The position numbers and the translations under genes were made by a program. From an uncultured Paracoccaceae bacterium (GTDB lineage: Bacteria > Pseudomonadota > Alphaproteobacteria > Rhodobacterales > Rhodobacteraceae): a DNA stretch of 64,000 nucleotides. Positions 56,501 to 64,000 of this stretch are shown here, piece by piece (position 1 is the first letter of the stretch; each line of letters opens with the position of its first letter). Below the pieces are notes generated by a model, which ran no database searches, was not told the origin of the DNA, and worked only from the letters and a program-made list of their open reading frames with translations. Where the stretch lies: contig CANLNM010000001.1 in the NCBI GenBank assembly GCA_947492475.1, positions 124,001 through 188,000 on the forward strand. Direction: 5' to 3'.

Positions 56501-57785
56501 CCCCGGTATCTATGGTGCGGATAGCAATCCAAATAACGATCTGGACACCGTCGAAGGTGGAGCCGGTGATGATACAATCACCACAGGTGACGACGACGAT
56601 GTCATCTACGGTGGGTCCGGCAATGACACGATCGATGCAGGCTTTGACGATGACTATGTCGAAGGTGGAACCGGCAACGATGAAATTATCGGGTCCGAAG
56701 GCAATGATGAAATCCACGGTGGCGAAGGCAACGACGTAATCTACGGTGGACTTGGTGCAGGGGCCCCTGATTTTGTGAACATTGCGGATGTTGATGGTGA
56801 TCTGGTCACTGACAATAACAGCGACGTTCTGTTTGGCGGCGACGGCAACGACACCATCTTTGGTGCGGATGATGCGGATACGCTTTATGGTGGCGATGAT
56901 CGCGATTATCTGGACGGTGGCGTTGACGATGACACAATCGAAGGTGGCGAAGGCAACGACGTTATCATCGGTGGCCAAGGTGCAGATGACCTGACAGGTG
57001 GCGCGGACCGCGACACATTCATCGGCGGCGACGCTGGGGATCACGTGGACGGGTCCAGCACAGGTGACGATTATGACACCCTGGATCTGACCGGTTCTGA
57101 CGTTGATTTCATCACCTACACATCGGCAGACAACGAAGACGGCGTTGTGACATTCGGTGACGGATCAACAATGACATTCGAAGAAATCGAAAATGTCATT
57201 CCGTGCTTTACGCCGGGTACAACAATCGCCACACCACGCGGCGAACGTCTGGTCGAAGAGCTGCAAGAAGGTGATCGGATCATCACACGTGACAACGGCA
57301 TTCAGGAAATCCGTTGGGTTGGCCACAAACAGATGAAAGGCACGGATCTGGTCCGTAACCCACATCTGAAGCCTGTTCTGGTCAAAGCCGGTTCCTTGGG
57401 CAACGGTCTGCCAGAGCGTGACATGCTGGTATCGCCAAACCACCGTATGCTGGTGGCCAATGACAAAACGCAGCTTTATTTCGAAGAGCGTGAAGTTCTG
57501 GCCGCTGCCAAACATCTGGTTGGCACACCGGGCATCCACAATGTGGACGTGATGAACACGACCTACATTCACTTCATGTTTGATCGCCACGAAGTGGTTC
57601 TGTCAAACGGGGCATGGACCGAAAGCTTCCAGCCGGGTGATTACAGCCTGAAAGGGATTGGCAACAGCCAGCGCAACGAAATCTTTGAACTGTTCCCAGA
57701 GCTGAAGTCTCAGGAAGGGCTGAAAGATTACCACGCAGCGCGCAAATCTCTGAAGAAGCACGAAGCACGGCTTCTGGTTCAATAA
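53517..57785 (+). CDS. Large RTX-repeat protein with C-terminal Hint domain
   Basis: This 1422-residue acidic protein has no N-terminal signal peptide. In order: an N-terminal beta domain (about 1-185); GGxGxDxxx calcium-binding nonapeptide repeats (225-355); a second beta domain (360-515); more repeats (517-562); two tandem cadherin/VCBS-like Ig repeats (about 624-810, each with VIPVLDNDTDxDGDxL and ETTIxYxVSDGNGGTDTA); a long repeat block (855-1165); and a Hint (hedgehog/intein) domain starting at Cys1230 (CFTPGTTIATPRGE) with the SPNHRML histidine motif. RTX proteins are usually exported by type I secretion and fold on calcium. The Hint domain may cut at its cysteine. No type I secretion genes are in view. 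An AGGAG site precedes the ATG. Confidence 0.88.
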   Translation: MSDYLLNWDSAALDGNNTIGTGSNTVGVSISTPSNGDGDNWARGNIDGQTELRSSSVDDPTSVIMTFDEPVENLSFEIFDIDSDNYTWDDRVTVIGRDANGNIVPINVTDLAGHHHVNGNQIDTTGNTNPGVDGSGDPDSVTVSIAGPIVSLEIIHNNGAGASVSGTVGISDIAFDSAAPDLDGYVDGTSGNDRIDVAYTGDPEGDRVDNSDAILPGENGQDDVILAGGGNDFVLANDGDDEVYGGSGDDTLCGQDGDDVLYGGAGKDILEGMADNDVVIGGAGADTVYGDAGNDILSGGTGNDVMRGGTGDDLVSGGFGNDNIKAGSGDDVVYGGKGNDYIEGNAGNDELYGGSMDVDTTLDFNDLATGELVDGQYVADGVVIYSADPHNPVMAFDTANPTGGDNDLATGNLGNVLILSEDRDGNDPDDNASGGTFNIEFENCATVNSITLLDVEETAWVKLFDENGNLIGQQDVSTANNGQVVVDFGVSGVASMEVILAGSGAIDNLSYSIDPEEGDGADTILGGDGDDLIDGGAGADVLSGGDDRDTFIGGAGDNIDGGTGGNDYDVLDLTGKGPFYLENVTVDADGDSTSGTVVFVDGSGNPTGDTITFAEIEEIIGDEINRGPDANDDAAEVDEDGSVVIPVLDNDTDPDGDDLTITSASSPNGDVTINADGTLTFEPDANFNGETTITYEVSDGNGGTDTATVTVTVNPVNDDPVANDDTASTDYGQPVVIPVLDNDTDVDGDALTVTDATSPDGDVTINGDGTLSFAPAPGFSGETTISYSVSDGNGGTDTAIVTITVGDAPLDGTVEGTAGDDVIDGTYMGDPDGDLVDNGDAIIAGHNPDDDLIEAYGGNDTIDAGAGDDTVYGGTGNDMIDGGVGNDTMFGEDGNDKIEGSGGDDELYGGAGDDDLWGGANEDIVEGGDGNDTIGGGGGDDLIDGGAGDDIIEGGNNNDSILGGAGNDSVDGGTGDDVIDTSDPDFVNALPDVGYPGIYGADSNPNNDLDTVEGGAGDDTITTGDDDDVIYGGSGNDTIDAGFDDDYVEGGTGNDEIIGSEGNDEIHGGEGNDVIYGGLGAGAPDFVNIADVDGDLVTDNNSDVLFGGDGNDTIFGADDADTLYGGDDRDYLDGGVDDDTIEGGEGNDVIIGGQGADDLTGGADRDTFIGGDAGDHVDGSSTGDDYDTLDLTGSDVDFITYTSADNEDGVVTFGDGSTMTFEEIENVIPCFTPGTTIATPRGERLVEELQEGDRIITRDNGIQEIRWVGHKQMKGTDLVRNPHLKPVLVKAGSLGNGLPERDMLVSPNHRMLVANDKTQLYFEEREVLAAAKHLVGTPGIHNVDVMNTTYIHFMFDRHEVVLSNGAWTESFQPGDYSLKGIGNSQRNEIFELFPELKSQEGLKDYHAARKSLKKHEARLLVQ

Positions 57786-57801
57786 GCCTAAAACACGAAT
57801 C

Positions 57802-57833
57802 AATGCCGGGGAAAATTTTCCCGGCATTGTATT
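57802..57833 (+). terminator. Terminator after the first RTX-Hint gene
   Basis: AATGCCGGG (57802-57810) and CCCGGCATT (57820-57828) enclose GAAAATTTT, giving an almost perfect palindrome followed by GTATT. The stem is long; the T-run is weak. Confidence 0.6.
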
Positions 57834-57972
57834 TACCCTCGTTAACAGCGGGAGTTTAAATGGTTAATTGTTGCCCAACTTGATCCAATAAATTCCTGAC
57901 GGGCATAATGTCGCCACAAATCGATTGTGAGTGACGTTAATTCAATTTCCCCATTCCTTTGCATCAAATTAG

Positions 57973-58020
57973 AGCTAAAACAGATCTGTCGTTGGGGGAC
58001 GACATTCTGTGCCTTTAGCT
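57973..58020 (+). promoter_or_regulatory. Three-tier hairpin in the leader of the second RTX-Hint gene
   Basis: AGCTAAA (57973-57979) pairs with TTTAGCT (58014-58020), ACAGA (57980-57984) with TCTGT (58006-58010), and GTCGT (57988-57992) with ACGAC (57999-58003), leaving loop TGGGGG. This gives 17 base pairs with small bulges, ending 16 bases before the ATG at 58037 and just upstream of the AAAGGG ribosome-binding site. It looks like a structured mRNA leader. Confidence 0.55.
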
Positions 58021-58036
58021 GCCAAAGGGTTTTGAT

Positions 58037-59833
58037 ATGGCTGACATCGTGGGAACCACCAATAATGACGTAATCGAAGGTACGATTGCGGATGATACAA
58101 TCACCGGATTGGCCGGTCAGGATGTGATTTCTGGCGAAGGCGGCGACGATAGCATTTCTGGTGGTGCGGGTGATGACATTCTTTATGGGGATGCCGGTGT
58201 TGGCACCTCTCCTGGGTCTGACAGCACCCCACTGGATTTGTCGATCGGCAATCTGGTTTCGGACAGTTCCAGCGGCAACAACAATGCCCAGCCCAATGAT
58301 TTTGCGATCTACAGCAATGTTGCGCAATTGGATGACGGCACCTCTGTATCCGCGCGTTTGGTTCTGGTCAGCACGTCCGATCCCAACCTGAACGTTGATC
58401 TATCTGGCGGAAATGGCTACGAAATTTTGCTGAACTCCGGCTCTGGTTCCGGCAGAAGCTTTGGGGGTGAAACCGCGACTTTCCGGATGGAATTCTTTGA
58501 TCCAGCCACCGGTAATCCCGTTGCGTTGAATTCAACCGCGACGTTCAACGATCTGGACCGAAATTCGCCCGGTGATCAGGAATCTGTCACCTTGGATGCC
58601 AACAGCTTTAATGCATTTGGCGTCAACAGCGACACATCGCTCAGCGTCACAAACCAACCCGGTAGCGTGACGGCCGCAGGAACGGAAACCAATAATCCAA
58701 ACGATCAGGATGCGTGGTTCAGCGCGGAATTTGAAAACCGCGACTTTATCGAATTCACATTGGAAACCCGCAGCACACAATCCGGATTTTCGATGAATGG
58801 CGACCTGATTGATGATCCGGTTGTGGAACCAATTGAACCCGGAAATGACGTCATTGATGGCGGCACAGGGCAGGACGTGATTTTTGGCCAAGGGGGCAAT
58901 GACACGCTGACCGGTGGCCAGGGGGATGACACGCTTTATGGCGGCGCGGGTGAAGATACGTTAACGTTGCAAGACGCCCAAGACCAAGTTTACGGCGGCA
59001 CCGGCACCGATACGATCACCATTGACCCAATCGGTCCCATGGGGTCCATGACGGTTGTTGGCGGCGAAGATGCCGACAATAGCGACGTGGATACTCTGGA
59101 TCTGTTGGCGGGTGTTCAGGCCGGTCACTACGCGGATTTCAACATCATCGACAATGATGCCAACCCAGAAGACGGCCAAGTTGAGCTGTTGGATGATGCG
59201 GGCAATATCATCGGTCGGATCGATTATTCTGAAATCGAAAACATCGTGATCTGTTTCACACCGGGCACCATGATTGCCACGCCGGGCGGTGAAAAAGCCG
59301 TCGAGACTCTGCGCGAAGGTGACAAAGTGTTCACCCGTGACAGTGGCATTCAGGAAATCCGCTGGATCGGGTCAAAAACCCTGTCCGCCGCGGATTTGGC
59401 CGTACAGCCCGACCTGCAACCTGTGCTGATCAAAGCCGGTTCTTTGGGGGCTGGCCTGCCGGAACGGGATCTGATGTTGTCACCCAACCACCGTCTGTTG
59501 CTGTCTGGGCCCGAGGCACAGATGATGTTTGACGACAGCGAAGTGTTGGCCGCGGCCAAACATCTGACGGGTCGCGCTGGGGTTTCGAGCGCTGCAACTC
59601 AGGGTGTCACCTATATTCACGTCATGTTTGATCACCACGAAGTGGTGTTGTCCAACGGCGCTTGGAGCGAAAGCTTCCAACCGGGGGATTACAGCCTGAA
59701 AGGTCTGGGTGACGCACAGCGCGATGAGATTTTCAAACTGTTCCCAGAGCTGAACCTGCCGGGCGGCGTTGAAAACTACGAAGCCGCACGCCGGGTTCTG
59801 AAAAAACACGAAGCCCTGTTGATGGCGTCTTAA
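58037..59833 (+). CDS. RTX-repeat protein with C-terminal Hint domain (paralogue)
   Basis: This 598-residue protein is a shorter relative of the one upstream. It begins with RTX-type repeats (about residues 10-55), then a beta domain of about 190 residues with no family I know, a second short repeat block (about 268-318), and a C-terminal Hint domain starting at Cys406 (CFTPGTMIATPGGEKAVETL) with SPNHRLLL. From that cysteine to the stop is exactly 193 residues in both paralogues, and they align without gaps. There is no signal peptide, so export by a type I system is expected. It has its own structured leader and so is probably transcribed separately. Confidence 0.88.
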   Translation: MADIVGTTNNDVIEGTIADDTITGLAGQDVISGEGGDDSISGGAGDDILYGDAGVGTSPGSDSTPLDLSIGNLVSDSSSGNNNAQPNDFAIYSNVAQLDDGTSVSARLVLVSTSDPNLNVDLSGGNGYEILLNSGSGSGRSFGGETATFRMEFFDPATGNPVALNSTATFNDLDRNSPGDQESVTLDANSFNAFGVNSDTSLSVTNQPGSVTAAGTETNNPNDQDAWFSAEFENRDFIEFTLETRSTQSGFSMNGDLIDDPVVEPIEPGNDVIDGGTGQDVIFGQGGNDTLTGGQGDDTLYGGAGEDTLTLQDAQDQVYGGTGTDTITIDPIGPMGSMTVVGGEDADNSDVDTLDLLAGVQAGHYADFNIIDNDANPEDGQVELLDDAGNIIGRIDYSEIENIVICFTPGTMIATPGGEKAVETLREGDKVFTRDSGIQEIRWIGSKTLSAADLAVQPDLQPVLIKAGSLGAGLPERDLMLSPNHRLLLSGPEAQMMFDDSEVLAAAKHLTGRAGVSSAATQGVTYIHVMFDHHEVVLSNGAWSESFQPGDYSLKGLGDAQRDEIFKLFPELNLPGGVENYEAARRVLKKHEALLMAS

Positions 59834-60402
59834 CGACCTGTTTCAGAACGGTATTTTTTCCATTCTTCGGGCGTGTCGATATCTCGACGCGCCCGATTTC
59901 CGTTTAACGGCACCATGGTGACGTTATGATTTTTCAGGATCGCTTTGGCCCCGCTATCGCCGGTCAGGGTTTGAAACTCTGAGCGATATTTTGCATCAAA
60001 CCAAACTGGATGCCCCGGTTTTCCATCCTGTGTCATGCCGCGTGCAATCGGGCCTGCGGCAATAACAGACGCCATATCGGCCGCAGTAAGATCGGGCATA
60101 TCGGCCAAAACCACCAGAAAACCGGCACATTCGGGCAATTGCACCACCGCGTCACGCAAACTGACGGATTGACCTTGGGCGGCATTGGCGATCGGTAAAA
60201 CGGTCACGTCCAAATCCGACAATACATTCACACGCGGGTGTTGCAGATCAGGTAACGCGACAAATGTCGGCGCAACCTGCGTCGCCTCTAAGGCGACATG
60301 CCGCAACATGGGAATATTATAGATTGGTTCCAATAGCTTGTCCCGACCTTTCATTCGTCGGGACAAACCAGCAGCTAAGATCAATATCAGGTTCATTTGC
60401 AC
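59830..60402 (-). CDS. MocA/MobA-like nucleotidyltransferase
   Basis: This 190-residue protein has the NTP-transferase Rossmann fold: LILAAGLSRRMKGRDKLLEPI (about residues 5-25) with the GxSxRMxxxK nucleotide motif, VVLADMPDLTAADMASV with the metal-binding aspartate, and GHPVWFDAKYRSEFQTLTGD. This matches MocA-type molybdenum cofactor cytidylyltransferases, which make MCD from CTP; MobA-type GTP use or another nucleotide sugar role cannot be excluded. It is downstream of the flavoprotein gene by three bases on the same strand, and its end overlaps the end of the second RTX gene by four bases. Confidence 0.82.
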   Translation of the reverse strand: MQMNLILILAAGLSRRMKGRDKLLEPIYNIPMLRHVALEATQVAPTFVALPDLQHPRVNVLSDLDVTVLPIANAAQGQSVSLRDAVVQLPECAGFLVVLADMPDLTAADMASVIAAGPIARGMTQDGKPGHPVWFDAKYRSEFQTLTGDSGAKAILKNHNVTMVPLNGNRARRDIDTPEEWKKYRSETGR

Positions 60403-60405
60403 AGT

Positions 60406-62811
60406 TTAGCCGCGCATGATCATCCCGTCAGGATCAAAAAGCGCCTCGGTGATCAGTTTTGCAGGCCGCATCGATCCCAATATTTCGATTTCCACCTTTA
60501 ATCCGTCTGCGACCTCTTGGCGTGGGATCAGACCCAAAGCGATGGATTTTCCGGCGTGATGTGAATATCCGCCAGATGTGCAGAATCCGCGCACTTCTCC
60601 GTTGATGAAAATCGGCTCATAGGCGATCACATCCGCATCCAAGGCATCAACCTCAAACGCGCAAAGCTGACGGGCAGGGGGCGTTGCGCGCTCTGCCTCG
60701 GCCAGGGGGCGACCTATGAAATCTGTGTTTTTCTTAAAGGAAATGAACCGGTCCAAGCCGGTTTCGGCGGCTGTGTAGTCGGGCGAAAATTCCGACAGCC
60801 ACGACCCAAAGAACCGATCCAATCGTAACGACATCATGGCGCGCATGCCAAAGGGGGTGATGCCCAACGGCTGACCAGTTTTCCACAGGGTTTTCCACAA
60901 GTGGCGTTGGTCCATAGGGTCACAGTAGATTTCATAGCCCAGATCCCCAGTATAGCTGACCCGCTGCACCCGGCAATTGACCTGTCCGATCACCATGTCG
61001 CGCAAATCTAAAAACTTTAGATCAACCGCATCGCGTGAACAGACGGCCAGCAAATCACGCGCCTTGGGGCCTGCGATTTGGAACCCGTTCATTTTATCGC
61101 TGATATTTTCGACCCTTACGCCGTGTTCTTTGTGTTTCTCAAACCAGCGCATATGCACCGATTGCGCCCCATAAGAGGCCGCCAAATCAAAGTGATCCTC
61201 GGCGAGACAAGAGACAGTAAAATCCCCCCAAAGCCGCCCCTTTGGCGACAACATCGGGGTCAAAGAAAGCCGCCCCGGTTTGGGAATACGACCCGCCATT
61301 ATCCGATCTAGCCAAGCCCGCGCATTGGAGCCTGTGACCCGGAATTTTCCAAAATTGTGCACTTCGTTGATGCCAACACCCTGGCGCACGGCATTGACTT
61401 CGCGCGCGGTGGCGTCAAATGCGTTGGATCGACGGAACGACGGCGTTTCATAGGTAGGTTCATCGCCCTGCGCAAAGTAGTTCACCACCTCTAGCCCAAA
61501 TTGCTGGCCCCAAACCGCGCCCATGTCCGAAAAAATGTCATACATAGGCGTTGTGCGATGGGGGCGCGCGGCGGGCAGCTCTTCGTTTGGATAGGTGACA
61601 CTGAACCGGTTTTGGTAGTTTTCGATCACTTTGGGGCGGGTATATCCCGGTGAAATCCAGTCGCCATAACGTGCCACATCCAGCGCTGTAACATCGCGTT
61701 CGGCTTCACCTTCGATCATCCATTGCGCAAGCGTCAAACCAACGCCACCGCCCTGACTAAACCCGGCCATCACACCACAAGCGGACCAATAATTTTGCAC
61801 CCCCGAAACCGGACCCACCAATGGGTTGCCATCCGGGGCAAATGTGAACGGCCCATGGATCACCGATTTGACGCCCGCACGTTCCAGAACTGGGAACCGT
61901 TTATAAGCAAATTCAATGCTTTCGGTGATTTTATCAAAGTCATCGGGCAGCAATTCGTGTCCAAAATCCCAAGACGTGCCATCCACGGCCCACGGACGGC
62001 ATTTTTGTTCATAAAACCCAATGCACAAACCGCGCCCTTCTTGGCGAAGATAGCTTTCGCCCGCGGGGTCCATAACATGGGGATGTTCACGGCCCATTTC
62101 ATAGATTTCGGGAATGTCATCGGTGACGATATATTGGTGTTCCATCGGATGTAGCGGGAAATAGATCCCAGCCATTGCGCCCACTTCTCGGGCCCATAAA
62201 CCTGCTGCATTTACAATATGTTCGGCGTGAATAGTGCCTTTGTCGGTCACCACATCCCACGTGCCATCGCTGCGTTGATTGGTTTCTTTGACCATACAAT
62301 GGGTTTCAATTGTCGCCCCGCCCATTCGCGCGGCTTTGGCATAGGCATGTGTCGTGCCAGACGGGTCCAGATGGCCATCCAAAGGGTCAAATAATCCCCC
62401 GATAATCCCGTCTATATTGGTCGTCGGGGCCAGTTTGGCGATTTCTTGGGGGCCAATAATTTCGGTTTCCAGCCCCATATACCGATGTTTGGCCCGTTCA
62501 GCGACCAGCATATCAAACCGATCTTGGTTATCGGCCAATGTCACCCCCCCGACGTGGTGCAACCCACAGGACATGCCGGTCAGCTCTTCTAATTCGCGAT
62601 AAAGCTTGATCGTGTATCCCTGCAACGCGGCCATATTTGTATCGCCGTTGAGCGTATGAAAACCACCGGCGGCGTGCCATGTGGACCCCGAAGTCAGTTC
62701 AGACCGTTCCAGCAGCATAACGTCCGACCATCCCAATTTGGTCAGATGATAAAGCACAGAGCAGCCGACGACACCGCCCCCAATAACGACAACACGCGTG
62801 GTGGTTTTCAT
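60406..62811 (-). CDS. FAD-dependent dimethylglycine/sarcosine dehydrogenase-type enzyme with GcvT domain
   Basis: This 801-residue flavoprotein has an N-terminal FAD domain (VVVIGGGVVGCSVLYHLTKLG) and His46 in STWHAAGG, the position to which FAD is covalently bound in dimethylglycine dehydrogenase. The DAO fold runs to about residue 420 and is followed by an aminomethyltransferase (GcvT-like) region with a folate-binding site (about 425-800; e.g. VGINEVHNFGKFRVTG, VQRVSYTGDLGYEIY, GMRAMMSLRLDRFF). Such enzymes demethylate dimethylglycine or sarcosine and pass formaldehyde to tetrahydrofolate. That fits glycine betaine use by marine bacteria, but the substrate is not proven. The product would feed one-carbon units to the pool used by the MetF-like enzyme. 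Confidence 0.88.
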   Translation of the reverse strand: MKTTTRVVVIGGGVVGCSVLYHLTKLGWSDVMLLERSELTSGSTWHAAGGFHTLNGDTNMAALQGYTIKLYRELEELTGMSCGLHHVGGVTLADNQDRFDMLVAERAKHRYMGLETEIIGPQEIAKLAPTTNIDGIIGGLFDPLDGHLDPSGTTHAYAKAARMGGATIETHCMVKETNQRSDGTWDVVTDKGTIHAEHIVNAAGLWAREVGAMAGIYFPLHPMEHQYIVTDDIPEIYEMGREHPHVMDPAGESYLRQEGRGLCIGFYEQKCRPWAVDGTSWDFGHELLPDDFDKITESIEFAYKRFPVLERAGVKSVIHGPFTFAPDGNPLVGPVSGVQNYWSACGVMAGFSQGGGVGLTLAQWMIEGEAERDVTALDVARYGDWISPGYTRPKVIENYQNRFSVTYPNEELPAARPHRTTPMYDIFSDMGAVWGQQFGLEVVNYFAQGDEPTYETPSFRRSNAFDATAREVNAVRQGVGINEVHNFGKFRVTGSNARAWLDRIMAGRIPKPGRLSLTPMLSPKGRLWGDFTVSCLAEDHFDLAASYGAQSVHMRWFEKHKEHGVRVENISDKMNGFQIAGPKARDLLAVCSRDAVDLKFLDLRDMVIGQVNCRVQRVSYTGDLGYEIYCDPMDQRHLWKTLWKTGQPLGITPFGMRAMMSLRLDRFFGSWLSEFSPDYTAAETGLDRFISFKKNTDFIGRPLAEAERATPPARQLCAFEVDALDADVIAYEPIFINGEVRGFCTSGGYSHHAGKSIALGLIPRQEVADGLKVEIEILGSMRPAKLITEALFDPDGMIMRG

Positions 62812-62929
62812 GGTGGTCTCCTTTGAGTTTGGTCAAAGGGTTCACCCGTTTGAAATGGTTCGCATAGCGATTTGCGACATGATCTGTCGTAAATTGCATT
62901 TCACATACCCACATCAAAACACGCCGCAA

Positions 62930-62961
62930 AAACGCAAAAGGCCCCGCAAAAGCAGGGCCTT
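62930..62961 (-). terminator. Terminator after the YSC84-type gene
   Basis: On the minus strand AAGGCCCTGC, loop TTTT, GCGGGGCCTT is followed by TTGCGTTTTT. It lies 22 bases downstream of the stop of the lipoprotein gene at 62983. Confidence 0.75.
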
Positions 62962-62982
62962 ACATCGTGATATTCAAGTGAT

Positions 62983-63540
62983 TTATGGAATGATACGCGT
63001 ATATTTTGTGCCTTCAAGCGTTGCACCGACTCGCAAACCAGCCTGTGCAAATACAACCGCAATCACCGGGGCCAGTGATGTTGTTGTTTCCGCGCGCAGG
63101 CTTTCTCCTGCATCACTCAGCGCATATTCCAGATTGGCGCCAGCGGCCCAACCGTCAGAGGTGCGAAAATCCATCAGCGCGTCTTGGGTCATAAAGAACA
63201 GCACATGCGAATATTGCTGCGCCCCAATTTGAAACCCTGCACTGGCGGATGCTGCGGAATAGTAATCCACGCTGGTCTGGCCGACACGCAATGCGCCACG
63301 CCCAAAGGACCCGCCAAACCCCAATCCGGCCTCAGTAACGACGGGCATCACCAACATGCCAACAGATTTACCCGCCAAATCCCGGGTGCCGGGATAACGT
63401 GAATACATATAGTTCAGGGTTTCATCGACGCGCGCGTCGATCATCGGACCGCCATTACCGCCGATTCCGTTGCCACAGGCGGCAAGCCCGGACATTGCCA
63501 TTGCGCCGAGCGCGAAGTTGCGTCGTGAGAAGCTGCTCAT
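62983..63540 (-). CDS. YSC84-type lipid-binding lipoprotein
   Basis: This 185-residue protein starts MSSFSRRNFALGAMAMSGLAAC, combining a twin-arginine-like SRRNF motif with a lipobox (LAAC, Cys22), so it may be a Tat-exported lipoprotein. The mature domain has the YSC84/SYLF fold pattern: VGMLVMPVVTEAGLGFGGSFGRGALRV, YYSAASASAGFQIGAQQYSHVLFFMT and a final VAVVFAQAGLRVGATLEGTKY. Bacterial homologues are exported and thought to bind lipids. It is followed by a terminator and lies upstream of the dehydrogenase gene. Confidence 0.8.
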   Translation of the reverse strand: MSSFSRRNFALGAMAMSGLAACGNGIGGNGGPMIDARVDETLNYMYSRYPGTRDLAGKSVGMLVMPVVTEAGLGFGGSFGRGALRVGQTSVDYYSAASASAGFQIGAQQYSHVLFFMTQDALMDFRTSDGWAAGANLEYALSDAGESLRAETTTSLAPVIAVVFAQAGLRVGATLEGTKYTRIIP

Positions 63541-63662
63541 TTAATTGCCTCGTTTTATGCCTTTTGGTTCGGACTTTGTGCCCGATTGCCCATGACTATA
63601 AGGGGGTTGTCGCCCCTTGTCAGCATAAACTTGTCAGCAAAAACTGGCCGATTGCGCGGCAT

Positions 63663-64000
<338 letters not shown>

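Noticed and set aside
54190-57010. Regularly spaced short DNA repeats that could suggest a CRISPR or satellite array
   Set aside because: The periodicity is 27 bases in frame, encoding nine-residue calcium-binding repeats; there are no unique spacers or identical repeats.
53763-57044. Long minus-strand open frames (400 and 478 codons) opposite the first RTX gene
   Set aside because: They mirror the repeated GGxGxD codons of the plus-strand gene and have repetitive Val/Ile/Ala-rich translations with no family signature or ribosome-binding site.
57842-57867. Three TTAA motifs upstream of the second RTX gene
   Set aside because: Spacings are ten and four bases, not seven, so they do not form CtrA boxes like those at 18944 and 31034.

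Overview
The window looks like chromosome from an alphaproteobacterium of the Rhodobacterales (roseobacter-type). The main reasons are the CckA and ChpT phosphorelay proteins, the rplU-rpmA-obgE-proB-proA-chpT order with a long C-terminal extension on L21, zwf-pgl-pgi as a block, olsB-olsA for ornithine lipid, a split corrinoid methyltransferase system instead of a one-piece MetH, and CtrA-type TTAA-N7-TTAA boxes. Genes are packed tightly on both strands, with many 1-4 base overlaps. Three tRNA genes are present (Gly-CCC, Ser-CGA, Leu-CAA). I see no rRNA operon, CRISPR array, phage or intact insertion sequence.

Layout. 0-5 kb: the window-edge end of an MFS transporter, then cobalamin genes (cobB, cobA, cbiD, cobK). 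5-8.6 kb: alkA-like glycosylase, esterase, diguanylate cyclase, RluE-type pseudouridine synthase, HNH protein. 8.7-12.5 kb: zwf-pgl-pgi, preceded by a perfect CG-centred palindrome. 12.5-19 kb: thioesterase, tRNA-Gly, a ferredoxin/ASKHA corrinoid reactivase, a membrane protein, guaB, an RsmB-like methyltransferase. 19-26.8 kb: cckA with a CtrA box, glk and a LacI regulator with a second copy of the palindrome between them, an HpcH/HpaI aldolase, then a three-gene operon (virulence-factor-family protein, MetF-like reductase, methyltetrahydrofolate:corrinoid methyltransferase). 27-31.7 kb: ppx/gppA, rlmE, a glycerol kinase gene broken by a 13-bp tandem duplication, a lipoprotein gene with three 11-bp-phased TTAA sites, an ABC ATPase remnant, and a DUF2200 gene. 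32-42.3 kb: exported proteins, rplU-rpmA, three acetyltransferases, obgE, proBA, chpT, DUF3553, olsBA. 42.3-52.4 kb: ThiE-like protein, TfoX-like protein, TrmJ, heme A synthase, M32 carboxypeptidase, the arginase-ctlX-ocd operon with a divergent Lrp regulator, DsbB, a DedA-like protein, a zinc peptidase. 52.5-59.8 kb: tRNA-Leu, a gene-poor stretch, and two RTX-repeat proteins with C-terminal Hint domains, each behind a structured leader. 59.8-64 kb: MocA-like transferase, a dimethylglycine/sarcosine dehydrogenase-type flavoprotein, a YSC84-type lipoprotein, and the end of hemB.

How the genes work together. The cobalamin genes supply the cofactor for the split methyl-transfer system; its methyltransferase and its reactivase are 10 kb apart but share an arginine-run C-terminal tail. 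Glk, Zwf, Pgl and Pgi form the entry to the Entner-Doudoroff and pentose phosphate routes and may share the local LacI repressor. Arginase, CtlX and OCD break down arginine to proline. CckA and ChpT feed CtrA, and two loci here carry CtrA-like boxes. Most of the window is ordinary core genome. The points most worth checking are the phased TTAA arrays, the shared palindrome, the arginine tails, the structured RTX-Hint leaders and the glpK duplication.
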